Shown here in pieces: positions 44,036-54,900 of a DNA stretch of 64,000 nucleotides. The notes beneath the pieces were generated by a model. The model was not told the DNA's origin and made no database searches. It saw only the letters and a program-made list of their open reading frames with translations. Numbering within the stretch: the stretch's first letter is position 1; each line of letters opens with the position of its first letter. The DNA lies in contig NC_060890.1 of assembly GCF_014805685.1 (NCBI RefSeq), positions 22,427,000-22,490,999 on the forward strand. Direction: 5' to 3'. The translations under genes were made by a program, and so were the position numbers. Source of the DNA: Silurus meridionalis (taxonomy: Eukaryota; Chordata; Actinopteri; Siluriformes; Siluridae).

Positions 44036-45330
44036 GCACTGTAATTATAACAGACAATCAATTACAAAGTTTTACCCCTGTTCAAGAGAATGACTTAATT
44101 TCATTTATTTCCTCATCAGAATCATCAACTTGTATTCTCGATCCCTTGACTACAAGTTACAAAAGTTTCAGATAATTCCAGAAGTAATTGAAACTGTTCT
44201 AAAAATAATAAACTTTTTTATAAGGCACAGTTATGTACCTAAATCCATTAAACTGGCAGTTGCCAAGCCCCAATTAAGAAACCTGACCTTGACCCCTGTC
44301 AGCTGTCCAATACAGGCCAATATCAAACCTCCCCTTTATCTCTAAGATATAAAGGTTGTAGCACAGCAGTTCTGCTCTCATCTACTTAGGAATATAATTA
44401 TTTAAATGTATCATTCAGGAATTAGGCCTTATCATAGAACAAAGACAGCGCCAGGTAAGGTGGTAAATAACCTGTTATTGGCCTCTGATCAGTGTTTTGT
44501 CTCTTTACTTGTTTTGCTCGACCTTAGTGCAGCTTTTGATACCATTGATCATACTATCCTGCTTGCTAGACTAGAGAACGTTGTTGGAATAAAGGGAACA
44601 GCTCTCTCCTGGCTTAGGTCTTATCTGACTGATCAGGATCAGTTTATTGATGTAAATTGTGAGTTCTCTACACTCTCTGAGGTAAAGTTTGGTGTTCCAC
44701 ATGGATCTGTCTTAGGCCCACTGCTTTTCTCTTTATATATGCTGCCTCTGGGTGAAACTATACATAAACATGGTATTTATTTCTATTGCAATGCTGATGA
44801 TACACAGTTATATATTTCAGCAAAGCCAGATGAGAGAGATCAGCTTAACAATGTTGAGCAGTGTGTAAAGGACATTAGACAGTGGATGCTTGCTAACTTC
44901 CTTCTGCTCACCTCAGATATGAGGAAGAAATTTTACTAGGACCACATGCAGCTAGAAGTAAACTTTTCCGATTACGTAGCATCTCTGGATGGTCTTTCTG
45001 TCTCAGTGTGTACAGCAGTCAAAGACCTTGTGTAATTATTGACTCTTTTCTTCGAGGCTCATGTGAATAACATTACTAGGATCGCCTGCTTTTACCTCAG
45101 AAATATTGCTAAAATTAGAAATATGATGTCGTTACAGGATGCAGAAAAAATAGTTCACGCTTTTGTTACATCTAGATTAGATTACTGTAATACTTTACTG
45201 TCTGGGTGTGCGAGTAAGTGCATAAATAAGCTTCAGTTAGTTCAGAATGCAGCAGCAAGTGTCCTTACTAGATCTAGAAAATATGACCACATCGCCCTTC
45301 AATCAGTCTACACTGCTCCCAATTAAATCT
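44036..45330 (+). pseudogene. LINE reverse transcriptase, frame-broken
   Basis: Frames give VQENDLISFISSSESSTCIL then DPLTTS (fingers, 44036-44175), IPEVIETVLKIINFFI and SYVPKSIKLAVAKP, then a 177-codon frame (44406-44939) with LVLLDLSAAFDTIDHTILLA, GVPHGSVLGPLLFSLYMLPL and the catalytic box FYCNADDTQLYIS. The box is NADD where the family has YADD. A later frame (45039-45326) has FYLRNIAKIRNMMSLQDAEK and FVTSRLDYCNTLLSGC. At least three frame changes; the copy is inactive. Confidence 0.85.
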
Positions 45331-45664
45331 CGCATTGATTATAAAATACTACTAATGTCGTACTGACGTCTAAAGCACTTAATGGTCTCGTGTCACAGTA
45401 TCTGAGTGAACTTATGTACCAGTGAGATCCTATGCTTACTTAGATCAAAAGATATAGTGTGTTCAGTGAACTGGGATATTTGTATGCTGTCGTCCCCTCA
45501 CTCTCACATGTTCACTCAGGTTTGTTGACGGTGGTGTGGAGGGACCTTTTGTTTCTCCCTTTTAGTTATGCTGTCTTGCCGTCTAGTTAAGCAAGTCTTG
45601 CCGGAGTCCCCAACTGCACAATGTCCTTAACTTTAATAGAACAATAAGGATACTTAATAATCCA

Positions 45665-45667
<3 letters not shown>

Positions 45668-45727
<60 letters not shown>
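45668..45727. repeat. (CT)n microsatellite within the LINE
   Basis: About 30 CT units in the LINE 3' region; it generates false Arg-Glu frames on the minus strand. Confidence 0.95.
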
Positions 45728-45731
<4 letters not shown>

Positions 45732-46208
45732 CCCCTCTACATCTCTCTCTCTTTTCTCTCTCTTTTGGTCGAGGTAAACATGCTCCTGAGGTACCAGTGA
45801 CCACTGTTCCTGCCCCTCTCCTTTCCTCGGATCTGCCTGCTTCATCCCAGCCTACCTCTGGATGGCTTCAATTGGAGGCCAATCTGTTGATGCTGGGGAT
45901 GTTTCTCATCAATGGCCTGGGGATCCATGAAATTACAGAGTAACACAGGAACTTTAAGGACTTGGATTTGGACTGTGGTTAATGTCAACAGTCTGCTACA
46001 CTGACTCAGGACTACTACTTTGTATCTGATCACCACCACTGCACACCCGCAACATACATCGTTTATCTGTAATAAATGGACATTCGGTGCCATCCAGATG
46101 AGGATGGGTTCCCCTTTTTAATCTGTTTCCTTTTAAGGTTTCTTCCTCATGCCATCTCGTGGAGTTTTTCCTTGCCACAATCGCCTCCGGTTTGCTTAAA
46201 CGTACACT

Positions 46209-46277
<69 letters not shown>
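46209..46277. repeat. (TA)n microsatellite within the LINE 3' UTR
   Basis: About 34 TA units at the position where other copies of this tail have TTTATATATAAG (30050-30060), so it grew from a native TATA stretch. Confidence 0.95.
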
Positions 46278-46281
<4 letters not shown>

Positions 46282-46496
46282 ATCCTATTAATTCTTTTTT
46301 TTCTCTGCATTATAAGTGTTATGCTGCTTTGAGACATTCTTTATTTAAAACACTATACAAGGAAAAATGAATTAAATTGAATTTAAATTGTTGTATCCCA
46401 AAAATCCCAAGAGTATCCCAAGAAGCTGAAGAACACTTTTAAATTATTTCAGAAGCGTTCTTATTTCCTTACGTTGTGTTGCTAACGAGTCGAAGT

Positions 46497-46720
46497 ACAG
46501 TAAAACCTGTTGTATGAGCAACTAATAGTACGAGCAAACGGAGATACGAGCGACATTGCTCGCCAAATTTTACCCTGTTTCACGAGCAAATTTCGAAGGC
46601 ACGAGCAAACCCACACTGCCGGTTCCCCGCTTTCGGCCGAGGGTCGCATCGGTCGCTTAGTTAATGACGTATCGTTCGGTTGCTCTCGTTGTTCAGTGCA
46701 GCAAAAACTTTTTTTAGTGT
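46497..46720. mobile_element. Possible pogo/Tigger-like element end
   Basis: ACAGTAAAACCTGTTGTATG then AGCAACTAATAGTACGAGCA, with ACGAGCAAA-type motifs repeated four times up to 46610, resembles the CAGTAAAACCTCGGTTTACG...-like ends of pogo/Tigger elements. A GC-rich leader follows to about 46700. The other end was not found and the ORF after ATGTCTCCCAATAAG (46752) closes quickly. Assignment is from memory. Confidence 0.45.
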
Positions 46721-47869
46721 TATATTTTTATTTTACTAGAAATCTTGAAAAATGTCTCCCAATAAGTATAATAATTTATCATTTGAAATAAGAAATGTTG
46801 TTTTTCATTTTCAAAAGAATATATAAAAGTATGTGACAAACACAGATCTGTTTTTGTTTCAGTTGCCAGAAGAACTGTGGCAGATTCTCAGATTCTAAGT
46901 AAAACTTTTTTGAAAGCTGTATCTGATTCATTACTATTTCGTTATATTATATTAAATGGATTATATTTGACTTTATATATGTTTTATTAATTTCAACCAA
47001 CAAACACTCCTGTTTTTAATTTTTTACAGATTTTTAAAAGTTTTATAATAAAAAGTAAAATATGACCATACACACCACTGCCTACATACAAAGCAGCAGA
47101 ATCTAGAGATCAGTGAATAGCGTTTTCAGCTGTTGGAATCAAAAAAGGAAAGATTAAGTGCTTTTGGCTAAGAACTTGTGGGTCATTAATTAAAACCATT
47201 AAACTGGAGAATGAAAAATCACTCCAGCAAACTTTGCCATGGGCTCTAACAGGTAGTGTGTAGAATTGCTACTCGATGTCGTCTATGATTAATAACTACA
47301 CAAGTTGTATAAAGTTCTGTTTGTTGCAGTTCATTGTGGCTCTGCGTTGTTTTCTTTTTCCAAACAGGTTTTCCCTGAAACAGATTCTACTTTAGGGAAA
47401 TTTTGATCCATGCAGGTGTTTTCAGTTATCTCCTGGTAACCAAAGCAGTCTAAAGGAAATTCATGTTCATTCTGCTTTGAAAACCACCTGGATCAAGTCA
47501 GGAAGGGCTTTGCAATAAGCTTGAAGATTAAATTGCTTGTCCTAGAGCAAGAGGGGGAAAAAAGTTAAAACAAGTAGCAAGTAGCAAGTACTCATGAGTA
47601 AAGCAGGAGTGATATATATTGTAGATGAGAATTTTCAAAATAATGTTCTTTCTGTCCAGCAAAACTGATTGTAAGTTTAAATTTGCACACTCCCAGGCAA
47701 AACATTGAAAATAATATAGTCAAGTAACTGTCATTTCAGCCATATACAATACAGTTCACAGTGAAATAAACAATAGTCCTCCAAGGTGTTACATGAATCA
47801 TCAGAAATTAACACAAGAAAATACTAACCTAAATAAAAAAATCAATACAATCCTACTGTACAGCATTAG
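46721..47869. other. Unique AT-rich sequence
   Basis: No coding similarity. A small CAAGTAG triplication lies at about 47570-47592. Confidence 0.45.
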
Positions 47870-47888
47870 CTGCACGACCAGATAGCTC

Positions 47889-48160
47889 GCGCTCCTTGCG
47901 GTTCTCGCTATGGTGGAGCGGCGTGGCAGTTCCTGGGGCTCACAAATGGACCTCGCAAAGGGTTTCGAGACGGGCTTGTCGCTTTCTCCAACCTCACCTG
48001 CTTGGTCCAGCACTCGGTGCAGATTCTCTGCACTTTCTGTGCATGATCTGTGCATATTGCACCGCGCGTTAATCATGCCACGCACGTTCTGCTCGCATTT
48101 CTATGCGATCGCTCCACTCCCAGAAAGAACTCCTCGAGGGGGTGCTCTCACTACTCATAG
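47889..48160 (+). pseudogene. DIRS gag pieces, out of order
   Basis: VERRGSSWGSQMDLAKGFET then GLSLSPTSPAWSS (47913-48012) matches AEAERRASSWGSQ at 12.5 kb. The later part, TTCTATGCGATCGCTCCACT then CCCAGAAAGAACTCCTCGAG, resembles 12436-12478, which in the 12 kb copy lies upstream of that block. No complete gag frame remains. Confidence 0.65.
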
Positions 48161-48212
48161 TAAAAAATGTGAAATAATTATAATAAAAGAAAAGAAATAA
48201 TAATATTAATAA

Positions 48213-48220
48213 TAATTATT

Positions 48221-48259
<39 letters not shown>
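48213..48259. repeat. (AAT)n microsatellite
   Basis: About 14 AAT units with a mirrored ATT/AAT stretch just left, inside the DIRS copy. Confidence 0.9.
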
Positions 48260-48261
<2 letters not shown>

Positions 48262-48394
48262 AGATAATAAGCAGTAACCTTTTTTGGGGTTGTGACCTGC
48301 GCTGTAGCCAAGCTACATGACTTGACCGTCACCATAACTTCACCAAGAGGTTGGCTTCGTCCACCCTAAAAGTCTAAGCGTTAGCCATTTTGGT

Positions 48395-48831
48395 TTATCA
48401 CGCCCCGTGGCCGGGCAATCTCTGGGTAGAGACCTGATAGTAACGGGTTTTCTCTGCGGCACCCGGAGGCTCAGGCCCCCGGTACGACCTAGAGTGCCTG
48501 GGTGGGACCTGGCCATCGTTTTGGGGGCTCTGTCTGAGCCCCCCTTCAAGCCTCTAGCCGAGGCATTTTGGAGGCACCTTTCAACCAAGACCGCATTCTA
48601 GGGCGATCTGCTCTATTAAAGGAGTAGGGGACCTGCAGGCCCTGTCTGTGGCCCCCTCCTTCCTGGAGTTTACCCCAGGCATGGCTGGTGCCTTTCTGTA
48701 CCCCCATATGGGTTACATCCCCAAGGTACCCTTGGTTGTTCCACGACCAATAAGATTACAGGTACTCCTCCAAGACATATGTAACGCTGCGGGTTGGTCC
48801 ACCCCTCTGACCTTCGTTCTATAACCTAGAG
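48395..48831 (+). pseudogene. DIRS tyrosine recombinase, deleted
   Basis: The frame at 48407-48601 reads SLGRDLIVTGFLCGTRRLRP, PRVPGWDLAIVLGALSEPPF and HLSTKTAF, the start of the recombinase. Later bits give GYIPKVPLVVPRP in another frame and then NAAGWSTPLTF. The tyrosine-containing FYNLE is still spelled at 48817-48831 but out of frame with LTFV, so a small deletion hit just before the nucleophile. The segment with HxxR is deleted. Confidence 0.75.
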
Positions 48832-48839
48832 TCTGGCGT

Positions 48840-49235
48840 GATTCGACACTCGTTCCCAAAGCGTTTCAACGCAGCTCGAGTTCCTGAAAGGGAACGTCTC
48901 TAGGTTACGTATGTAACCCTAGTTCCCTGAGGGAACCAGATGCTGCGTCTCTATGCAACACCTTCAGCATCTTTGCAGATGCTGTGTCTCTATGCCACAC
49001 CTTCAGCATCCCTGCAGTGCTTCCTTCTCCCCTACAGAAACTGCCGCTGCCCTCATTCATATGCGTTTTATACTCCTAGTCATGACGTCACCCCACCGGT
49101 GACGGCCAGCATACAATTTTTGACTAATTACACACATTATTTCCGAGCATAAACACTCGGACACATTCCCAAAGCGTTTTGACGCAGGGTCTTGTCCCCT
49201 TAGGGAACTAGGGTTACATATGTAACCGAGAGACA
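48840..49235 (+). repeat. DIRS terminal repeat region with internal duplications
   Basis: The module with CGTTCCCAAAGCGTTTCAAC (48851) recurs as CATTCCCAAAGCGTTTTGAC (49164), each followed by a GGTTACGTATGTAACC or GGTTACATATGTAACC palindrome. Between them a 39-base unit AGATGCTGCGTCTCTATGCA... is present twice (48938-48976 and 48977-49015). TTCCCTGAGGGAA is another palindrome. DIRS elements use such terminal and internal complementary regions for replication through a circle. Confidence 0.75.
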
Positions 49236-49919
49236 TTTTCCCTCTTCAAGTTTGGCCTAATTATTAAAAAAAAAAAGGTATTAAAATGTCCCAGTTTACT
49301 CAATCTGCAGGATTTCCAAAGCTACAAATGACATGAGTTTTTTTCTGGATTTCTGGATTTTATTAAATACATCATTTTCTGCCCAATTACATGGGCATGC
49401 TTTGCAATGCTACAAGTAAGTCCAATGAAATTATTTTCAAAGGACATCTGTAACCATGATATGATGTGGGATGACACAGTGCAGTCTGAATGCAGCGAGC
49501 TCATTGTGGTTGGGAAACTCTATACTTTCAACACGCTCAACCGAATCATTCGTTGTTTTCGTATGATTCTTTTTCATCTTCACTAAGCTGACGAACAGCC
49601 ACTGGAGAATAAGAAGCTTGCATGCAGTTAATAAATTCCTTCTTGAACTGTACATGCACTCGTTGCCTGATCTGATGCCGGTGCCTGACCCTGACACACT
49701 TTTACTGCTTTGGCTTTTCACACTCTCCAGACTTCCATCTGCCACCTCCGTTATGATTTGTAAATAACTGTCCATGTTAGACTCAGGTTTCAATTGTAGA
49801 CGGATAAATATTCATAATCCCACTATCTATGTTCCCTTTTTATTTTACAAGGTGTCACAAAAGTCTTTGTCAGAATGTATTTATTTTCTGTATGTATAAA
49901 TTGCAAACCACTTGCTGCT
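49236..49919. other. Unique sequence with an unassigned minus-strand frame
   Basis: The minus frame at 49437-49793 is 118 codons long without recognised similarity (see findings). No other feature. Confidence 0.4.
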
Positions 49920-50600
49920 ACAGAGGATCATTCCACATGAACAACCCAAAGATACACAAGATTACTGTGGATGGATCAATTTTTCTAATAAAAAGAAGGC
50001 ACCTAGAGATAGCACCAGCTCCATTTGTGTCCCACCTTGTGAAGATTTTGGACCTTCAGAAAGAAGATGCTGACCCTACGAGGATTCTGAGCTATCTATA
50101 GAGATTGGGCCAGTTTTTACTTCATGAAGATTTTAGACATTGGATTTCAAGGATGAACAACCTTTTAAACAATACTCATAATAACATTTTACATATGCTG
50201 TTTCTCCGTCATTGAAAATTTAAAGGCTTTGGCATTAAGGAGTTTGTGTTGAATCTATAATGATCCCAAATGTTGTGCTAATTTATGAGTTGCTCAGGAG
50301 TTTCTGCTTCCACAACTCCAACTGACTGTATAAGACTGTAGATAGGACATTACTCATAAATCACACACTCCGATGCTTAGTTTCTGTAATGTTCTAATAT
50401 TTTATAATTACAATCTTTTTGTCACCCAAATGAGAATAGGTTTCCTTTTGAGTTTGGTTCCTCACATGGTTTCTTCCTTATACCACCAAAAAGAGTTTTT
50501 CTATACTGTTCTATAATGCTTACATTCTGAAAAACTGCTTTGAGACAATGTTCATTGTGAAAAGCCCTATAGAAATACAATTGAAAAAAAAAAGATAGGA
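49920..50600 (+). mobile_element. CR1/L2/Rex1-like LINE 3' UTR and tail
   Basis: The right part is secure: GTCACCCAAATGAGAATAGG, GAGTTTGGTTCCTCACATGG, TGCTTTGAGACAATGTTCAT then TGTGAAAAGCCCTATAGAAA. The left part (49920-50410) is assigned by position and composition only. Confidence 0.6.
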
Positions 50601-50727
50601 ACCATGAAAATGGTTTTGGATTGTTATTAATATTGACAGTTTGCTCCACTGTATTAAAACAATAATAGTCACAAACAGTTTTGAACAGTTGATCTCAATA
50701 ATAATGTAATTACAATAAATAAATGTT

Positions 50728-50850
50728 CATTGTCACCCAGATGTATGGTTCCACTCAATGTTTCTTCCTCATATAATACCAGGAAATTTTTTTCTTGCCA
50801 CTATTCCCACTGGTTTGCTCATTAGGGATAAATGTTCTGCCAAATGCTCT
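50728..50850 (+). mobile_element. Second LINE tail fragment
   Basis: TCATTGTCACCCAGATGTAT, CTCAATGTTTCTTCCTCATA and TTGCTCATTAGGGATAAATG repeat the LINE 3' UTR blocks about 300 bases after the previous copy. Confidence 0.65.
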
Positions 50851-51081
50851 AAATTGACATCCGCCAACAGCCTGTGAACAAAAAACAAGCATCAAAATTT
50901 CTTGTCATGTCTAGGAGTTTTTTCTCCATAATGGTCACCTCTGGATTGTTCATTAGGAGATCTAAACCCATATCCAGATTTTAGTAAATTTTTTTTAACT
51001 GAATAATGTGGCTCAGACATTAATGTCTGTCTCTTAGAACAAATTACAATTTTAAATTCATACTGCAATTTTTGTTTGTCT

Positions 51082-51771
51082 TTTAACCCCAATTCCATGG
51101 AAATTAACCATTTTGATTTCCAGTTGAGTTTTTAATTTGATGGCTGCAAAAACGTCTAATAAATTAGGCAGAGGCAATAAAAGTCTGGAAAATGTATGCG
51201 TTAATAAAATTAAACAGACTTTGGAAATAATTAGGTTAATTGACAACTGATCAGTAAGAGGACTGTGTATAAATTGTGTATCTTAGAGAGGTAAAGTCTC
51301 TCAGAAGTAAAGAATGCCAAAGCTTCACCAATTGATGAAAGACTGTCTCTACAATTTGTAAAACAATATTATAACAATGATCCTTAACATAAAATTGCAA
51401 ATCAGTTAAATATCCTATTATTTACAATACACAATATCATCAATAGTTACCAGTTTGTACAATGATTCTGTAATGTGAATCACTTCATGGCCTCATTAAC
51501 ACATCCAGAAATCATGGAGAACACAGTCCACAAATGTCATCCACAAATGCAGGTTAAATGCAGAGAATAAGACATATGAGAAAATGATCCAAAAATGCTG
51601 CCATCCTCTCTGGGGCAAAGCTCATTTAAAATGTACTAAGGCAAAGTAAATTTTTTTTTGCTTTTGTACACATTAAATTCAAAATTAGTATTTTTTTTTC
51701 TTTTACTTAAAATGGTATATATGCTCAGTTTAAGCAGTTGATGTTTAATTGTATATATACAATAAAACAAA

Positions 51772-51821
<50 letters not shown>

Positions 51822-51930
51822 TGTTTGTTTTTATTGTGAATATAATTTGGAATAATGAGATTTGCAAATCATTGCATTCTGTTTTTATTTACATTTTACA
51901 CAGTGTCCCATTGTTTTTGGAATGTTAAAT
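51082..51930 (+). mobile_element. Tc1-like transposon (family D), degenerate
   Basis: Starts TTAACCCCAATTCCATGGAA and ends with GAGATTTGCAAATCATTGCA then TTCTGTTTTTATTTACATTT...GTTTTTGGAATG, the long inverted terminal repeats of family D. Inside are AGAGAGGTAAAGTCTCTCAG then AAGTAAAG (leader), CATAAAATTGCAAATCAG, GAATCACTTCATGGCCTCAT and CTCTGGGGCAAAGCTCATTT then AAAATG, covering the first half of the transposase gene. The second half is deleted and a (TA)n tract (51776-51817) sits near the right end. Confidence 0.75.
51776..51817. repeat. (TA)n microsatellite
   Basis: About 21 TA units in the 3' untranslated part of the Tc1-like element. Confidence 0.95.
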
Positions 51931-51945
51931 ACGTTCAATTATTTT

Positions 51946-54900
51946 TAAGGGAATTTAGAAATTTATAAGGAAACCTTAAAAATATGGCAGATTTGAGGTT
52001 AAGTCATTAATAGTCATTACCCGAAGAGGAACTGGTTGCCCAGTGGATAGTCACTTTTAATGATTTAGGGGAAGAGGCAGTTAAAACATAGCTGCCTGCT
52101 GAGAGAAATAGGAAATAACATTTTAGCCCACACAAGTTTAGGGTTGTACCTACTATACGGCTCTGTGAAACAGAGGAAACACTCCATGGGTGACTGTAGA
52201 GAACAGTTTATGGGTTATTTTATGTCAGATATTTAGAGCCACCCAGATAAAAGATGGTCAATCCACTGCCAAAATTCCAACCTCTGGAATTTAACCTGCA
52301 TGCACAAAAACCAGGAGCTGCCAAACGTGAAGATGGAACTTACTGCAGATACTCCATTGTGCTCTTCGACTGAAAAATCATGGCAACCTTGACCTCTGAT
52401 AAATTTTTTTTTACATATTCATCATCATTTCCTTCAAACCACACTGATGGTCACAAAGCTGTTTGAGAAACCTTTGTCCGCCATTAAAATGTGACAATCA
52501 CGCAAAACAGATGTGAACATGGACACAAACAAATGACCGAAACTGTGCATCTGGTTTTCAGAGACTTTGAGGTTTGCACATGCATCAGTAATCCACTTCT
52601 GAAGGGTGGTAAATGGAGCCCATCCTCCCATCTGCAAAGTGTTTCACTTAACCCTGCTAGCTAGCAAACATGGCCAGAACAAGCATGGTTAAAGTTGAAC
52701 AGGAAAGTGAGCTTAAATGGAGAGAGGCCACTTCTATTTAAGCACATCTATGCATGCCAGTGGGTCATTTAGCTTTCTGAAGAAATTCCAATTATAGAGA
52801 ATACAACCAGTCAGTTTTGGTAATTTTTAACCATTTTTCTGTAGTTTCTTTCTTTGCCAAACTGGTCATTGTCAAAAAGCAAATTCACACATGATTATTA
52901 TATGACAACTACCCCTGGGCAGGATGAATGCTAACCTGTGCGCTTCCCCAAACATGTGAAGCTGTGACATATTAATTTGTTCGAACTCATGATACTTCCC
53001 ATGAAACCTTAACAAATTCCAAAAGAAAAAAAAAATCATCCCTCTTGCATCCAACAATTAGATAGAATTCCTCTGATTGACAGATGAGAAAGTTAAAGAG
53101 AGCTTCGGCTTTGTCTAAAATTCTCCCTCCTAGAGGACATGGCCAATTATGCTTTGTTGCTGTGGCATAGATTCAAACTTCTGGCCTCTGGATGATAATT
53201 AGGCCATTCTGTCGTTGATTTCATAAGATGTTTTGTGCTCTGAGACAATGATACATGTTATTTCTCCAGAAATGTCTTGATTTGGCAGAACAACAGAGAC
53301 GAAATGCATCAAAGCTGAGGAGGAACATTGGTTTGGAAATGGTTTTGAAGTGCACTGGGGGGCATTGCAGGTCTAGTTCAATCCTGAGCTTAAGTTATTT
53401 TCTTTAAAGAGTTTGCATGGTGTTGGCATGTCCGCGTGGCTTTTGTTTGGGTTCTTCGGTTTCCTCTCACTGCAGGAGGAAAATTAGGTAGGCTAAATTA
53501 CAAGTATGGGAATGTGTGTATGCATGTTGCTTCGGAGTTGGGAAGATAGGCTTTGGATATGTGTGCCAAAAAGGAAATATTGGCTCATTAAGACTGTTGT
53601 CACGTGTAAAAGCTTACTCTGCCACTGTATCCGTTTTTTGCTCTCCATCCAGGAATCAGTGAGCTGTGAAGAATTAAGGTGAAGCCAGGGCGTCTAACGA
53701 AATAGAAACTGCACGTTGAGTAAACATTTACACTAGCTTGATGAGCTACTCTCCTGCCCAGCCTGAGCCATAAATTCCAATCATGATCTCCTTCCATGCC
53801 TCAGTTTTGCCACACATGCCAACCAAGCATGCTCTGGCTGTAAGTACACCACCAGCCTATCCATCTGAAAAGAAGTGAAGTGCGACGATTAGCTCAAACC
53901 CTCCCTTCTCTCGATGAGCTCATATTATGGCATGTGTAGGAAAATTAGATTGTAGACTGTCAATGGGACTTGGGCCCCATTTTGGTAGAAACCAGAGCCT
54001 TTGATATGGAATTCTTTTTAGTGGAAGAAGTTTAATTTGTGGTAATTGCTTAATTGCAGCAAAGTGTGGGAGGACTGGAGACATTTGGGCAGCAGCATAC
54101 AGACTGGTCGTGTTGAACCAGCAATGAGAGAGGCTGCGTCATGGAAATCCACCACATCAGACCAAGCTAAACAAGCGTAAGTGTGAGCATCCATCTCACT
54201 GCCTCAAGAAGCTTCAAGAAACATTAATTGCTGCTGACTGGATGTCCTTAACATAGGTCTGCTTCATTGATTTATTTGGTGGTGTTTGTTAAATGTAAGC
54301 ATGAAGTAAGGGTAAAAGCAGAGAGAACAGTTCTGTAAATGGTAGCCATACATATGCATCCTTGCTGTAACACAACACAGTTGTCGATTTCAAAGCATCT
54401 TAACCCCCATAGAGAGATACCATTTTTAATCACTGTGTGGCTTGGATATTAAAGAGACAACATTGCCTGGATGTTGAGGTTTTGTCGTATTTGTTTCTTT
54501 TAACATGCAATTTAAGCAAACCCTTCATGTGGACTCTCCCCTCTGCTTCTTCTGGGCCCTTAAATGCAGCCTGAGTCCAAACCACAATCATATATTTCAT
54601 GAGAAACAAGACTAAATCATATGCAGTTTCTCCCACATACACTAAAGAAAAAGTAAAGGAATGTTCAGACAGGAATCTGACACAAAGTCAAATCTGGAAA
54701 AAGTGCAATAAATTATAATATAGATGTAAATGTGGCATAAATTGGATTATCAATGTAAACTGGTAAGATGTAGAGCATAAACTGATGCCAGAAAAAAATC
54801 AAGTGAAATATACAGTACGATCCTCCCACCACAAAAAGAAAAAACATTTACAAAATGTACTTCATTAATATTTTGCTTGGATTCATTTCTACTTTATTTT

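Larger units (their letters stand above)
43840..46390 (+). mobile_element. CR1/L2/Rex1-like LINE, longest copy in the window
   Basis: Holds a broken reverse transcriptase gene (about 44036-45330), the end of the ORF region, a (CT)n expansion at 45668-45727, the 3' UTR (CATCCAGATGAGGATGGGTT, GTTTCTTCCTCATGCCATCT, GAGTTTTTCCTTGCCACAAT), a (TA)n expansion at 46209-46277, and a tail with TTAAATTGAATTTAAATTG. The 5' endonuclease part is missing or unrecognisable. This is the likely full-length reference for the tail fragments at 17.4, 24.6, 26.1, 29.6, 29.9, 42.7, 50.4, 50.7 and 57.7 kb. Confidence 0.8.
47870..49235 (+). mobile_element. DIRS-like retrotransposon, rearranged, with 3' end
   Basis: Carries a gag piece (47880-48160), an (AAT)n tract, a recombinase piece (48395-48831) and DIRS terminal sequences (48840-49235). 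RT and RNase H are absent. The order of the gag subsegments differs from the 12-13 kb copy. GC-rich compared with flanks. Confidence 0.75.
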
